Below the pieces are notes generated by a model. That model saw only the letters and a program-made list of their open reading frames with translations. It ran no database searches and had not been told where the DNA came from. Positions 1-11,292 of a DNA stretch of 64,000 nucleotides are shown in pieces (positions within the stretch are counted from its first letter, which is position 1; every line of letters starts with the position of its first letter). This DNA comes from Tigriopus japonicus (taxonomy: Eukaryota > Arthropoda > Copepoda > Harpacticoida > Harpacticidae), in NCBI GenBank assembly GCA_010645155.1, contig CM021322.1, forward strand, positions 3,028,437 to 3,092,436, in the 5' to 3' direction. The position numbers and the translations under genes are program-made.

Positions 1-1307
1 AAAAATTGTAATGCACGTGTTCCATTCTTAGTCTAATAAGTTGAAGAATTTGGAGGATGATTCGAAGTTATTTGTAATTGAAAGATGGTCATATCTACTG
101 ATTTTTTTTTCTCTAACTCGTCTTTAAGCCATTCATCTAATGCAAGATCAATTCTGGGACACCCTGTAATGAGTCAAAAATAGTTTGGCAAATCATTCGG
201 CAAATCATCTTTGATTTGATGATGACAAAAGAGTTAATGGGATAAACACGGGAGTTGCAAGTGATCTTTCTAAAAATACTATCGAGGGTGGATGAAACAA
301 GGAAAAGGGTTTGTTCGGCAATGGTGGGTGGCTTGTTAGAATTTGGGCATTATAAGGGGTTTACATATTAGAGGTTGCTCTTGTGACTTAGGTGCTATGA
401 AGTAGGTTGGATTGCAAGTTTGAACATTTTTGGTTGAGATTTTGGGAAAATATGCACAATTTATTTGCTCCTTCTTGCGTGAGAAAATCCTCAACAAAAG
501 ACCACTGTTATTGTATAAGTACAAGTGTAAGTGATGTCAAACAAACAGATTTGTATCATCAAACTTCAAAACTATCAAGATACCTAAGAAAATGCTGTGT
601 TTTGTACCTGTTTCTGTTCATTAACAATGGTCCGCTCAAGGGAGTTGTTATCTTTTATCAAAATAATGATTTATGCTTATTCTTGCATAACGCAATAACA
701 AAATGTCCAAACTTGCAATCCAACTTACTTCATGGCATCTACAGTAATCCTAAAACTGCCCATATTCTTACAACTGGATTAAACACTGAAAGACAAGCAC
801 AAGCAAACAAACTACCTGGGGTCGAATTGTACAGAGTGCTCATGATGTGGTGGACGTGGTAGAAGATCCCCTTAGATTTTCAGAATGAATAATTAGGAAT
901 TTGTGTGTCTCTGTTTGAAGTCTTTGTCAGTTGATCAGTGGAAAAATCTTGAAGAGAGTTGGTTTAGGAGAATGCAAGAAGAAACACGCAAAATGCAAAG
1001 CTGTGTTGAAATATGCTACAATGTGGAGCAGGCGGAAGTTTCAGAAGCATCAATCTTGATCAAAACCACATTACACGAGGATTAGCAGGAGCTCAAGGAG
1101 CACGGCAACACTGAGGCCAATCTCGAGCAGAGCAATTCTGGCATCACTGAAAAAAGTCAGAGAAGAGAGGCATGCTTAAGTGAGTGGATGAGCAATTTAA
1201 GCAATATCAAAATATCCATAATATTGTTAAATTTGTAAATGCAAGTGAGTACTGGTTGGCCCTATGTACAGCGCAGTACAGTCCAAAGCAAACACTAGCA
1301 ATTGAAC
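1..1307. other. Gene-poor left edge
   Basis: I see no supportable gene here. A 151-codon open frame on the plus strand (407-862) has no recognisable domain, no splice context and an odd composition, so I treat it as chance. A stretch around 930-1190 reads as a charged Glu/Lys-rich peptide in one frame but is broken by a stop near 1083. It could be a decayed exon or a retrocopy. Confidence 0.4.
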
Positions 1308-3711
1308 CTTTCTTCGTGTTTCCGGTCATTTTTTCCACGTCATCAGGAAAAACTAGGTCCTTCAGGTTCTTTCTCACATCCCGAGGATAATTTAGTAGCA
1401 GATATTCTTGAGTCTTCCTCTGATCTTTTGGACTTCTGAGCATATTCGGTTTTTCTTCGTTTGATGAAGTGAGGGAGGAAGAAGAAGACATTCCTGAAGC
1501 CTCCTTGGCCATTCCTTTGGCGTTTGCCTGACCTTTTGAGGTAAGAATCATCGCTTTAGCATGACGTCAGATTCCTTTCAATTCGGGGGATGATCAACTC
1601 AAATATGCCAGTTCTTGTGGAAATGATGACCCATTACTTGAAATAAGCCTTCCCTCGAAAATTGTTTGAGTAATGTGGGAAGCTTTTCCTGATTTAAATG
1701 CAGGGGAGAAAGGGGGTCATTTCATGCCACAGATTCTAAGGCTGGGCGCTTTGCCAACTCCCACTAGATACAGTGCATGACGGCCAAGTTGAAGAAACAA
1801 AGTAAGCATATCTCTACACGGTTCAGCGGGTGGTATCTTAGGGTAAACAAAATAGTAACAAGGTTCTTAGGCTTTTCTATATTCATGACTCCAACAGAAC
1901 ACATTTTTTGCCAATATATAAATTCTATTTTAAACAAGGAAATCATTGGTGATTTCGCCTTGTCAAACATAGTGAAAAGACCGAAAAAGGCTAAAATATG
2001 AAAGTTTTAGGACAATAACTTACAGCATCTTTGCTTTAAACATGTAACTAATTTTCAAAATTAAAAATTAGTAAAAGTACAAAAGATGTATTAATATGTA
2101 ATTTTATAATCCCCCCCTGCAAAAACTGAACAAATAACTTGAAAAAAAGTTAGCTTTGGCCGGGTTGTGGTAAAAGAAACAACCGTTTCGACTTAAAATG
2201 TTTTTTCTCCTAACTGAAGATGAAAGAAACCGTGTTCAATTTATCTTCGGCTTGGAGGTAGCATGTGCTTTTTCAATCCACGAACACTTTCTACGAAGGG
2301 GGTGGAATGTTAAACTCGATGCGCAAAATATAATCCATCCAAATACTTGTGTGTTATTTTCGGGGGTTGATCATTATAAATCGGAATTTTTAGAATCTGC
2401 ATTTTTTGGTTTTGTTTCATCGATTTTATTCTTTGAATTCTTTTCTTTTGTCATTGAATGTATATGTATTGTGCATATTTTCTTTTTGATTTCTTAAATT
2501 AGCGAACACGTCTCCAAAATGTATTTGAGATTTAGACCTCCAAAAACTGTTTAACGAATTAAATAGCTTCTTATAGATCAAAGCAATGTTTTTAAGTAAT
2601 TAGATGGCTCCTTTTAGACCCAAGCAATTCTTTAAGTAATTAAATAGCTTCTTTTTAACCGAAGAAATGTCCTTTGGTAACTAAGAAGCGTTGTTTTAAC
2701 AAAAGCAAACCTTCTAGTGATTTGATTCTCCCCATTTAGTTTGGCTCTTTCATTTCAAATGTGTGTTACGTTTAATCATTGAATTCACTTTTGCCAACTT
2801 TTTTTTTTTTTTGATGTGAACCTTCAAACTGTCCTCGCCTCATTTTTTTTAAATAGTCTAAAGACCAATCAAAATTAAATCCTGTACCGAATTACACCTA
2901 AGAGGTACGTATGTTGTGTTCCGTAAACATGGGGTGTTTTCAAACATCTCACTGAAGGATGTTTTGTAACGTAATTGGGCCAAAAGTCATAAAAATTCCG
3001 CATCTGTTGCTCCAAATTAGGCCAAGGTTGAACAGGAAATTATCGTTCCAACCTTGAAATTAGATAGTATTTTGTATTCCAGAGGGTCTAAATGCAATCT
3101 TTTTTACCTTGGGACTTGATACCCTGATCACCCATAGCTGTTGTTTTGTCTTTCAAGCGAGAATTCTGTCGTATTAGACGCTCAACAGGATTGTTGTTAT
3201 CTTCATCTTCGTCGTCATTATCCTTGGAAACCGTGGCCAATTTGGATTGTGATCCCGGTTTGAACTCGTTTGTTTTCTTTAATTGATTTCTAGCAGCCTC
3301 ATAAAGGCTTTTGGCATCCACATTTTCATCCAAAACAGGCACACGTTCGGAAGTAGGTTTCTTCTTTGACATGCCGCTCAAATCTGGTTCTGCTTTTGTT
3401 TTCGGTTCTGATTGTGATTCCTTTGTTTCTTTTGGAGTCTTTGCCTTTAATGGAGTTTTCTTCAGTTTAACTCCCGGATTTCTTTCAACCAGGCTCTCAC
3501 TGCTAGCGTTTTTGGACACTTTTTTCATCTTGTTGTTACTTCCAGAGCCTATCTCTGTCTCATTGGGAGTGGCTCTGGATGATTTTTGGGAAGGCAATGA
3601 TTCTGTTTTACCTTTGTCGGATGGTTTGATTAGAGAGTCAAGATTTGCTTCCGGGTTCTTGGTCTTCTTCACCTTGAGTTCCGTCGCCCAAGGATTGGCC
3701 GATCCTGGCAT
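1308..3711 (-). CDS. Unrecognised Ser/Lys-rich protein, two exons seen, incomplete
   Basis: I do not recognise this gene. The main exon runs from an ATG at 3711 down to 3108 and starts MPGSANPWATELK. It encodes about 201 residues rich in Lys, Ser, Glu and Pro, with an acidic DDEDEDNNN patch and the phrase VERLIRQNSRLKDK. It ends at an AAG|GTAAAA donor in phase 1. A second candidate exon at 1532-1308 follows a CAAAAG acceptor, is also phase 1, and continues the same style (KEASGMSSSSS, then KDQRKTQEYLLLNYPRDV). Its downstream donor (GTTCAA) is weak, so the frame may instead run on to a stop at 1207. The 5' end is unsure: an upstream open stretch at 3863-3764 would need a 26-base intron, which is too short. 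The composition suggests a disordered, probably intracellular protein. Function is unknown. Confidence 0.4.
2550..2711. repeat. Degenerate tandem repeat, about 40-base unit, four copies
   Basis: Four head-to-tail units can be aligned by eye at 2550-2588, 2589-2630, 2631-2669 and 2670-2711. Each has a TTTAAGTAATTAAATAGCTT-like core followed by a CTTTTTA-rich part and an A-rich end with AAGCAAT or AAGAAAT. The fourth is the most diverged. It lies in the presumed intron of the unrecognised minus-strand gene. Confidence 0.6.
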
Positions 3712-6700
3712 TCTTTCAAGGCTTTCAACTTCAAATCCTGAAAATGGGATCTAAAACATTTACCTTGATCAGGTTCAAACCTGCATAAGAATTGGTTATT
3801 GCTAAACGAATGACTTCCTCTTGAAATTCCTCTCCCTTCAAAATTGAGTTCAAGCGAATATCCCTAAGCGAAAAAACTCAATCCGATCTGTAAACTTCAA
3901 ACACTGTGATCTTCTCAGGTTGAAATACATTTGGGGAACAATGAGAACAACACCAAGAAAAATGATGGCGTTTTCTGCTATCTGCTCATTCAGAGCAGGC
4001 AAAAAGTGGAACATTGGTGTTGCAACAACGGCTGCATGACGGCCATAAAAATTAACAAACTCAAGCAACATAGCTTTACAAACGAACTGCTAAGAGTACT
4101 TTATACCAAAAATAATAATATATATCAATAAATGTTTGGACTATTGAGGACAAAACATTCAAGTGTGTATCAAGACCCTGCTCTAGATTATGATCAACTA
4201 AGCTTTGAGGCACATTTCTGTTAGCTTTTGAAATACGCTCCAGATTGGTGGCTGAGTGTTCCAATTTGACTTTTATCTCACCCATGAAAGCAACTGTTGA
4301 AAAATACTTCCTCCGTGTTCACAACTAAGTAAGATTTTGACGACGAGGGTGAACTTTTCTATTGGGGATGAGAGTGGCTTTTTCTCAGCTTCTGAGCCTA
4401 GCACCCCGTTCTAATGTATGGAATGTGAGCTAAAGGTAAATGAATTGCCTGAAAGCATTTCCAATGAATCATCAGTATCTAAAGAAATGCGTTCTGTCTA
4501 ACGTATTCCCATTCCAGCATTCTGGGAGTACTTTTGGGATCAAACGCCTACGTTCTGTTTCTGCTAAAGAAAGCAAAATATCAGGGACCTCCGACTCTTT
4601 GGTGATGCCTGTTTATTGGATTGGAAATTGAAATGAACCTTGTAATAAGATCGCTTGAACTCGTTACAAAATCACTCCTCCTGAAGGAAATCGTTCTGTT
4701 CTCGATTTCAAATCCGGTTGATCTTGGGTAGGATAACAAAAGGAACAATCGCTTCCGGGAAACGTTCACAAAGGTCATAAATCATGTCATTTGGTCGTCA
4801 ACATGCTCATGAAGCGAATCATACATGTGACGAAACTCCTATAAAAGCCTTCGTTCATTCTTTGTTGAGTACGGGAAAAAACTGAAGCTCTTACTACTTT
4901 GACAGCAACACACTGTCAACGAGTGCTGCCTTCTCTGCCCACAAGAACGCATAGGTCAGGCAGCCTCGGCGGAACTTGCAGATCTCTTTCTTTGACTTCT
5001 TCTGGAAAGTCTATGCGTTTCCTGATGGTGAGGGCCGCCTTTTCCTGGGTTGGGGATTTCCCCAGACTGTTAAATCGAGCGATATAAACAATTCGAAAGC
5101 AATAGGGAAAGTGCTTGCCTATACTCACACATGAATTTCGTTCCAGTGCTAACAAGGCATAGGATATGAGATTTTGAAGGGCAGGCACTCACCATGAGCG
5201 TGTTAAGCAAATGTCTGCCAAAAGATCAGACAAGGAGAAAAGAATTGAAAGGGTGTTCCTCGTGCCTTTCAAATGACTTGCACTTCCTCTATTTCTGACT
5301 ATTTTACGCGAGATGACATGATTTTGATCACTAATATCAAATGTCATTTGCATATTCTTGGGTAACCTTCATAACGTGAGACGGCACTAAATTTTGCAAG
5401 TTGCCTTCGAACGGGATCAAATTTTTGATGCGACCGTGAAATTCAGATTCTTTTTTTCTCGCCCAATGACATTCTTGGGAGGTGATGGCCACGCCTTTAA
5501 GCGAAATTACCCGAGGCCATTTGGGAGCATTCCAGGGTAATGCGGGGAATACAAATTTTCTCTATCCCCCTCTCATCTCAGCCTTGCAAGTAATGTAAAG
5601 GCCAAGTCGATGAAGGCCAATTATATGTACTTTGTATCGCACCCGTGGGTTTTTGTCTGTCCAAAGGTCCAAAAAACTTGGCATGGTCGATTAGGATTGT
5701 TTAATTATCAGTGCTAGGAAAATAAACTGCATACACCAGACATTTCATTGATCTTACTACCGTTTCCAACGAGGACTTAGATCAAAAGGGCATCACATCC
5801 ATTTCTAATTACCTTCAAAATGTATGCCAAATAAGATTTTTAGGATGCGCTCAATGCTTAAAACTATATATTCCTTTTATTAAAGTAAAGTTTAAAATAC
5901 CCAATTTTTCAGCCATGTTCAATAAAACTACAAGCGATCTTATAAATCAGAGTCAATGTAGAGATCATTATTGATTAAAAATCTAAAGAAATAGATAAAA
6001 ACTGTCTTCCATTTATTTTGAAACAAATTCAATTTTTTTTAATTGTTTCTACGTTAAACCACTCTTGGAACCATAAAGAAGTAGAGATGGACGATTAACG
6101 GAAATTATATCTTTTCCCCCTAAACTCAACGATTTACCAATAATTTTGAGATCAATTCTTATTTATTTTCAGAGCAAGCAACTCTAAGCTTCACGTCGAA
6201 CCATTAATTCGACAAATCAAAGAGGTTTTTTAACATGGTCAAATCCAGGACAAAGGAACATTCATAAAGAGCGCTTGAGCACTTGGTGGACCTATTTTTC
6301 CTGATCAATTTCATCTTGCCCGTGATCAAAGCAAATATTCATAAATTTCACTTAATCAGCATAACTCAAAAAGACAAAAAGTCGTTCGCGCACTGTCTAC
6401 TTTACCAATCAAAATCATGGGTTTGGTCGTTATCACAATATCAAAATCCTTACTTTCTTCGACTAATAAATCGGAGACATCAAGGATTCACATCAGTCAC
6501 TGTCACTCATGAGATCAGCCAAAATAATTGCACGGCCGAAATGAAACGTCCTTCCCCACGAAACACACTCCTTTGACCGAGTTTGCCGATCTTCAATTTC
6601 CTGACTTTTCCCCACACACTTTTCCAGGCACGTCAAGTCGATTACTACTACCTCTACATAGTCAGTCACTTCACTCTCTTCAATGAGTCTCGATTGCATG

Positions 6701-7827
6701 GCTCTGGCCTCGGCGGATCGCAATTTTGTCGGAGGAGGCGGAGGCGGGAATCAGCCCAAGCCCAATCCTCCCAGCCTCTAATGACTGGCTAAGAAAACTT
6801 AGAGAACTCGAGAGATCTGGTGCGATCTTTCTGGAAACTCTCTTCTTAGAGGTGAGTGTGTGGGTGTTGAAGTCTTGGGCTGGATTGGGTAAACCTTCAG
6901 GGCCGGGAAAGACTGAATGGCAAGGCCGTCAGGCGATTTCAAGGGATGACGTTAAGGACGTAGTGTGTGTACAAAAAGGAGAACTACAGCTATCGGTGCT
7001 TACGCTTGGAAAACTACAAATGTCAATGTCGATGAGACCACTTCACTTTTACTACGTGAAAACTTTGTATGTCTCCATATCCACGGGACTAATCAGTGGC
7101 CTTTTTTTATGCCAACAGCTTGTCAAACCCAAACAGAAGACGACATAACTTGAACATGAACACCATTGTGCACGAGTTTTGTTGATATCCTTGCATTGAC
7201 CTAAAGTGTCACGAGTCGGATGGCCGTCTATACAGAGGTTGAAAGAAATAGTTTTCTTTCCTTCAAATCTTCAACGACGACCATTGTGCATTTTATGACA
7301 TTTTAATTTGATGTGACATTTGGATTAATCTTTGCTGAAGCATGATTGCAAGGCCATTGGAAAAGGGTCTAAAGTCTACATTTGGGCTTTATTAATGTAT
7401 TTAGTCAAGGCCATTTTAATTTAGTCTATCCTAAAACACGACAATTTCTATCCAACTAAACGTCTACATCTCCAAACAAATTTATGAAAGAACAAGGAAG
7501 TATAGAAGGTCATGGAATGAATCAGAATTTCTCAAGTTCGACACTTGATGTTTCAATGGCAGCAGTCATACAGATATATTGTACTTATAAGTCGACTCCT
7601 GACATAATGAATCTCAGATCATAGCAATGCGGCCACCATATTGAGAGAAAAAATCTTTGCGAAAAAAGTGAGAAAATTTCTCTTGGACATTTGTATTTCA
7701 AGAATTTATAATATTAATAATCTTTATTGCGATTTTCTATCATTGGACAGTCCATGTACATTAAATAAATGTATATAATATTGCCAATCGTTTCCAATTA
7801 AAGAATGAAAGTGTGAAAAAACAATTC

Positions 7828-8185
7828 CAGGTGTTCCAAGTTTGGGTTTCAGACCCAAAACCCAGTTTAGTTTAGTACAACCATTTTATATTTTACATTC
7901 TTCTAATAAAACAACCAAGAGCTATGAATGTTTTTTATGTTCTTTATGGCCCTTAATTTCGATTTATTCAAATTATGATCAAAGTTTATGACTATGAATT
8001 CTTCTGATTCTTTACTTTCAAAACAGAGCTTTTTTACACAAGGATCTGTGTATGATGCAACACCATCCAAAACGGCAAATAATTTCTAGTATAAAATTCT
8101 GCAATCTATATATCTACCCTACATATGCATAATCAATTTTATGTATTTTAAAATACTCTCGCGGGCCAGGGTTTGCACACCCCTG
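7828..8185. mobile_element. Possible non-autonomous hAT element
   Basis: The right end at 8158-8185, read on the minus strand, starts CAGGGGTGTGCAAACCCTGG and continues into GCCCGCG. This is a typical hAT (Charlie/Tip100-like) terminal inverted repeat. A weaker partner, CAGGTGTTCCAAGTTTGGG, starts at 7828. The 358-base interior is AT-rich with no reading frame. Flanking 8-mers do not match, so the left boundary is tentative. Confidence 0.35.
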
Positions 8186-8654
8186 TTCTAGTTGAAGCAA
8201 TTTTTCTCTGATGAGAGAAGTCTTGCATTTGATTCTTCTCCCTAACCTATGTAGCTCAAGAATACTTTTGCATATGAAATAATCATAACCACAGACGGAA
8301 AGCTATTTTGGCATTGGGATTGAAATTGCCCAGCAAAAAAAACTGGATGATTTGATGCTAACCACTCCCCTACTTTCCTCTTATTCTCCTATATCAACGA
8401 TAGTGCACTGTATTTTTATGAAGAGGGCATTGTTTTCCGCGTACGTTACTCGGCGCTTCGATTGGGATGAATCATCTGTGTATTGCAAGTGCTTTGACCA
8501 TTCATGAATTACCGTTTAAGCTCTTTAAAAATAACTATGACGACCTCATTCATACTTAAAAAACGACGTTGTCACAAAACTCAAAATTGCAAAAGGAAAA
8601 AATGGAGCCACAAACGTTTGATAATGCCGATGTATGTATGAAGAAGAATGTGGG

Positions 8655-8734
8655 GGGAGGCATGGCTTGCAGTAGTGCTCGCTCATTGCGTCCTTTTGTG
8701 ATGCGGATGGTTGAGGTTCGATCCTAGGGGACTG
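8655..8734 (+). repeat. tRNA-like sequence, possible SINE head
   Basis: A TGGCTTGCAGTAG box-A-like stretch at 8663-8675 is followed about 50 bases later by GGTTCGATCCT at 8715-8725, which resembles a pol III box B. I could not fold a full cloverleaf with a proper acceptor stem, so a tRNA-derived SINE or chance is more likely than a working tRNA gene. Confidence 0.3.
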
Positions 8735-11292
8735 CAACCTTCAAAACTCAAAAATCTTTCGAGCCAAAACGTAGCGTTGAACCGTTTGTTGATGCAAACA
8801 ATAACCAATATAAACCATTGGTAACCAAAAACTGGCAAGGAGCAGGAACATTTCTTAATGGAACACCCATCATCAGTGATGTACAGACTCCTTAACAAAC
8901 AAAACATATGAGGAAGAATGCACGAAATCAATCCGAATAGGACTTAGAATTTTCAAAGCCGAAGATGTTGTGGTCTGAAGCTAACCACTAGGGTTTTAAA
9001 AGTCGTTTACTTCTGGAAAATTCAGACACGTGTTGTTAAACTGATGGTTACATTTGATTACACAGATGTGAGACATGTGATGTAACTGAGATTAATGAGT
9101 AATTGAGTAATGTGAGATGTAACTCTGCATGGGAAAAAATAAGTCCTTACTTGTCAATCACTGAACTTCAAATATATTTTTATCGTTTAAGAATAAACTT
9201 TCGAGAGGTTTAGAAGTTTTCGGCTACAATGTTGCGAGGAAGTGAGCTCTTTCGAGGCCGTATTTTTGGCCAGGTGTCACGCTAACAACCCACTCATTTT
9301 GTCTTAAAAACCATTTGCTCTTCGTAGTAGCCCTAATTTGATCGGAAGAACCGTGACAAATATTGAGCGTCTTCCCTCTAAAAAGTAACGATAAAAAGTG
9401 GGCGTAGTTCAGTTTTTCATACTTTTTGTTCTGACCGTGTTCTAAAACAGATGTTCTACTTTTCTAGTGAGGGGATAGATGATTATTTTATGAACTTGTT
9501 CCTTCTTAAAAACACCCCATAAAATCTGAGTTGAAGCTCCCATTCGAGGTTGTGAAAGGTTCTTTTGTGGGGAGCACGTGAAGAAGAGCCCGCACATGGC
9601 CATGTCACCAACCCACGACATACCAAGCTCATCGGAACGCATATGAGATTGAGATTGCAGAACAAAACATCTGTTGATGATACTAACAATTGAGAATGCA
9701 AGATTTCCTGATCGACGATAACTTGACACATTGCCAAAAAAAGAATGCAATGCCGACTTTGTTTGTCAAATTCCCTTTTAGCTTTGAAAGATAAAAAGAC
9801 GTTGAACCATAAAGCGACCCTGAAAATGGGAATTAATATTCAACTCACCTTCGTGGCTTTGATGTCAATACAAGTTCATCGGGGGGAAAATCTCGTATTA
9901 AGTGAGAAGTGACGGCATTGCCAAAGTTAACTCATCCCCATGTTTGTGATCATGAAGCTCAACATGCTCCAAAGTTTCGGCCAGTCAATACTTTCTACCC
10001 AAATCGAACAAGCAGTTCTAAAAATCCGGCGTTTAGTGTCAAGTTTTTGTCAAAAATGTCAAGTTCTTGGGCCTCCAAAACCCGTTGTTTACTATAAAGA
10101 CCTTTTTCAAAACCTTTAAAAAAATCCATCAGTGCTTTAAATCTCAAACGCACCTCCTTTCCCACCCACGTATCGTTTTCCCTATGATTGAAATAAGAAG
10201 CGTGTTTGTGAGTGTGCGCTTGAGATTCTCGGCAGCAATGAAGATCTTGAACTAGCAGGGAGATTTACGGACTTCGTAAGTGGAGGCCAAGACGGGGTTC
10301 TCCGTTGAGACAGTTCTTCGAGGATGGACATGGCCCGCTAAAGATCGGGGAGGCGAGGAAAGAACTTGGGAGCATGAACGAGGAAGCATAACTATCGTCG
10401 TCCACGATCCGTTCTCTCGCTCCTTCTGGGCCCACAAAGCCTCGTGGCTGAATGCTGACAGAACAAGAACTGGCGTCTGTGTAACACATATCTACCGTGA
10501 AGAGTACGCCCCAAAAACTTGGGATTGTGGCTTAGTTTTCGAAGAATGGGCCATGATTGAAAGTGTTTGATGGATTCGAATGGGAATAAAAGTGGGACAT
10601 TGATTCTCTTAAGTGGTTGTTGCATCGATTTGAAAGTGACGGAAAGGTAAGACCCGTGTTTAAAGGAGAGTACATAAAGAACACCCTCATGGGCAAAGTT
10701 GAGTCATAAACAATCGAATTCTCGACAAGAAGAGAAATGAATGGAACTTTGTTTATCTTTCCACTTCGAAATCGGGAAAGCATCCTCTTTTACGGATATC
10801 AATTGTGTGATCGGTCCAAAAAGCACAAGGAAGAAGACGAAGCACCTTTATTTAAAGCCTGCATGAAGATGACTCCTATCCTCCTGTACTTATTCAGTTC
10901 GTCTTTGGGGATTTATCAACTAAGCCCATTGGCTGCTTGACTCTCTTGGGTGTTCATCTACAGTATGCTGACTGATGCACTGGCCAGGGTCCAAACCTCA
11001 AGAAGCAAGTGAACAAGCAAAAGCCAACTTGGGTTGGCCGAAAAATCAAATCAGAATTCCTCCACGTCGTAAAAGTCTATTGTTGCATAGAACGAAGCAT
11101 CGTTCCAACAATTGGAGAAATGTCTAAAAAACCCTGCTGGGCAATTTATTAAGTAAGCACGGGAGGAGAAAGCCATTGCTGGGAAGAGGTCATGGATATG
11201 ATGAACGCAGTGCAAGTGACTGTTCAAGCCCAGAGGTCAGTTCTGACTTACTAGGGTCATTTCCCATTATTTCAGGACAAAAGAGTGACAAG

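Larger units (their letters stand above)
3712..11275. other. Long intergenic region upstream of vinculin
   Basis: I find no gene I can name in these 7.5 kb. Short minus-strand open stretches at 3850-4285, 4916-5188 and 6493-6723 read as plausible peptides, for instance a charged LTIRKRIDFPEEVKER at about 5000-5050. Their splice phases do not join convincingly and I recognise no family. The right part should hold the vinculin promoter and a noncoding first exon, because a good acceptor (TTCCCATTATTTCAG) ends at 11275, just before the vinculin start. Repeat remnants at 7.8-8.7 kb are listed separately. Confidence 0.4.

Noticed and set aside
407..862. A 151-codon plus-strand open frame near the left edge
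   Set aside because: No domain, no splice or promoter context, unusual Cys/Leu-rich composition; likely chance in AT-rich DNA.
3764..3863. An upstream exon for the Ser/Lys-rich gene, joined in phase through GT...AG
   Set aside because: The intron would be only 26 bases, too short for spliceosomal removal.
8655..8734. A functional tRNA gene
   Set aside because: The box B spacing is one base short and no acceptor stem or clear anticodon arm can be paired.
11176..11292. An earlier start for vinculin in the same open frame
   Set aside because: There is no in-frame ATG upstream, and the TTTCAG acceptor at 11275 shows that the region before it is intron.
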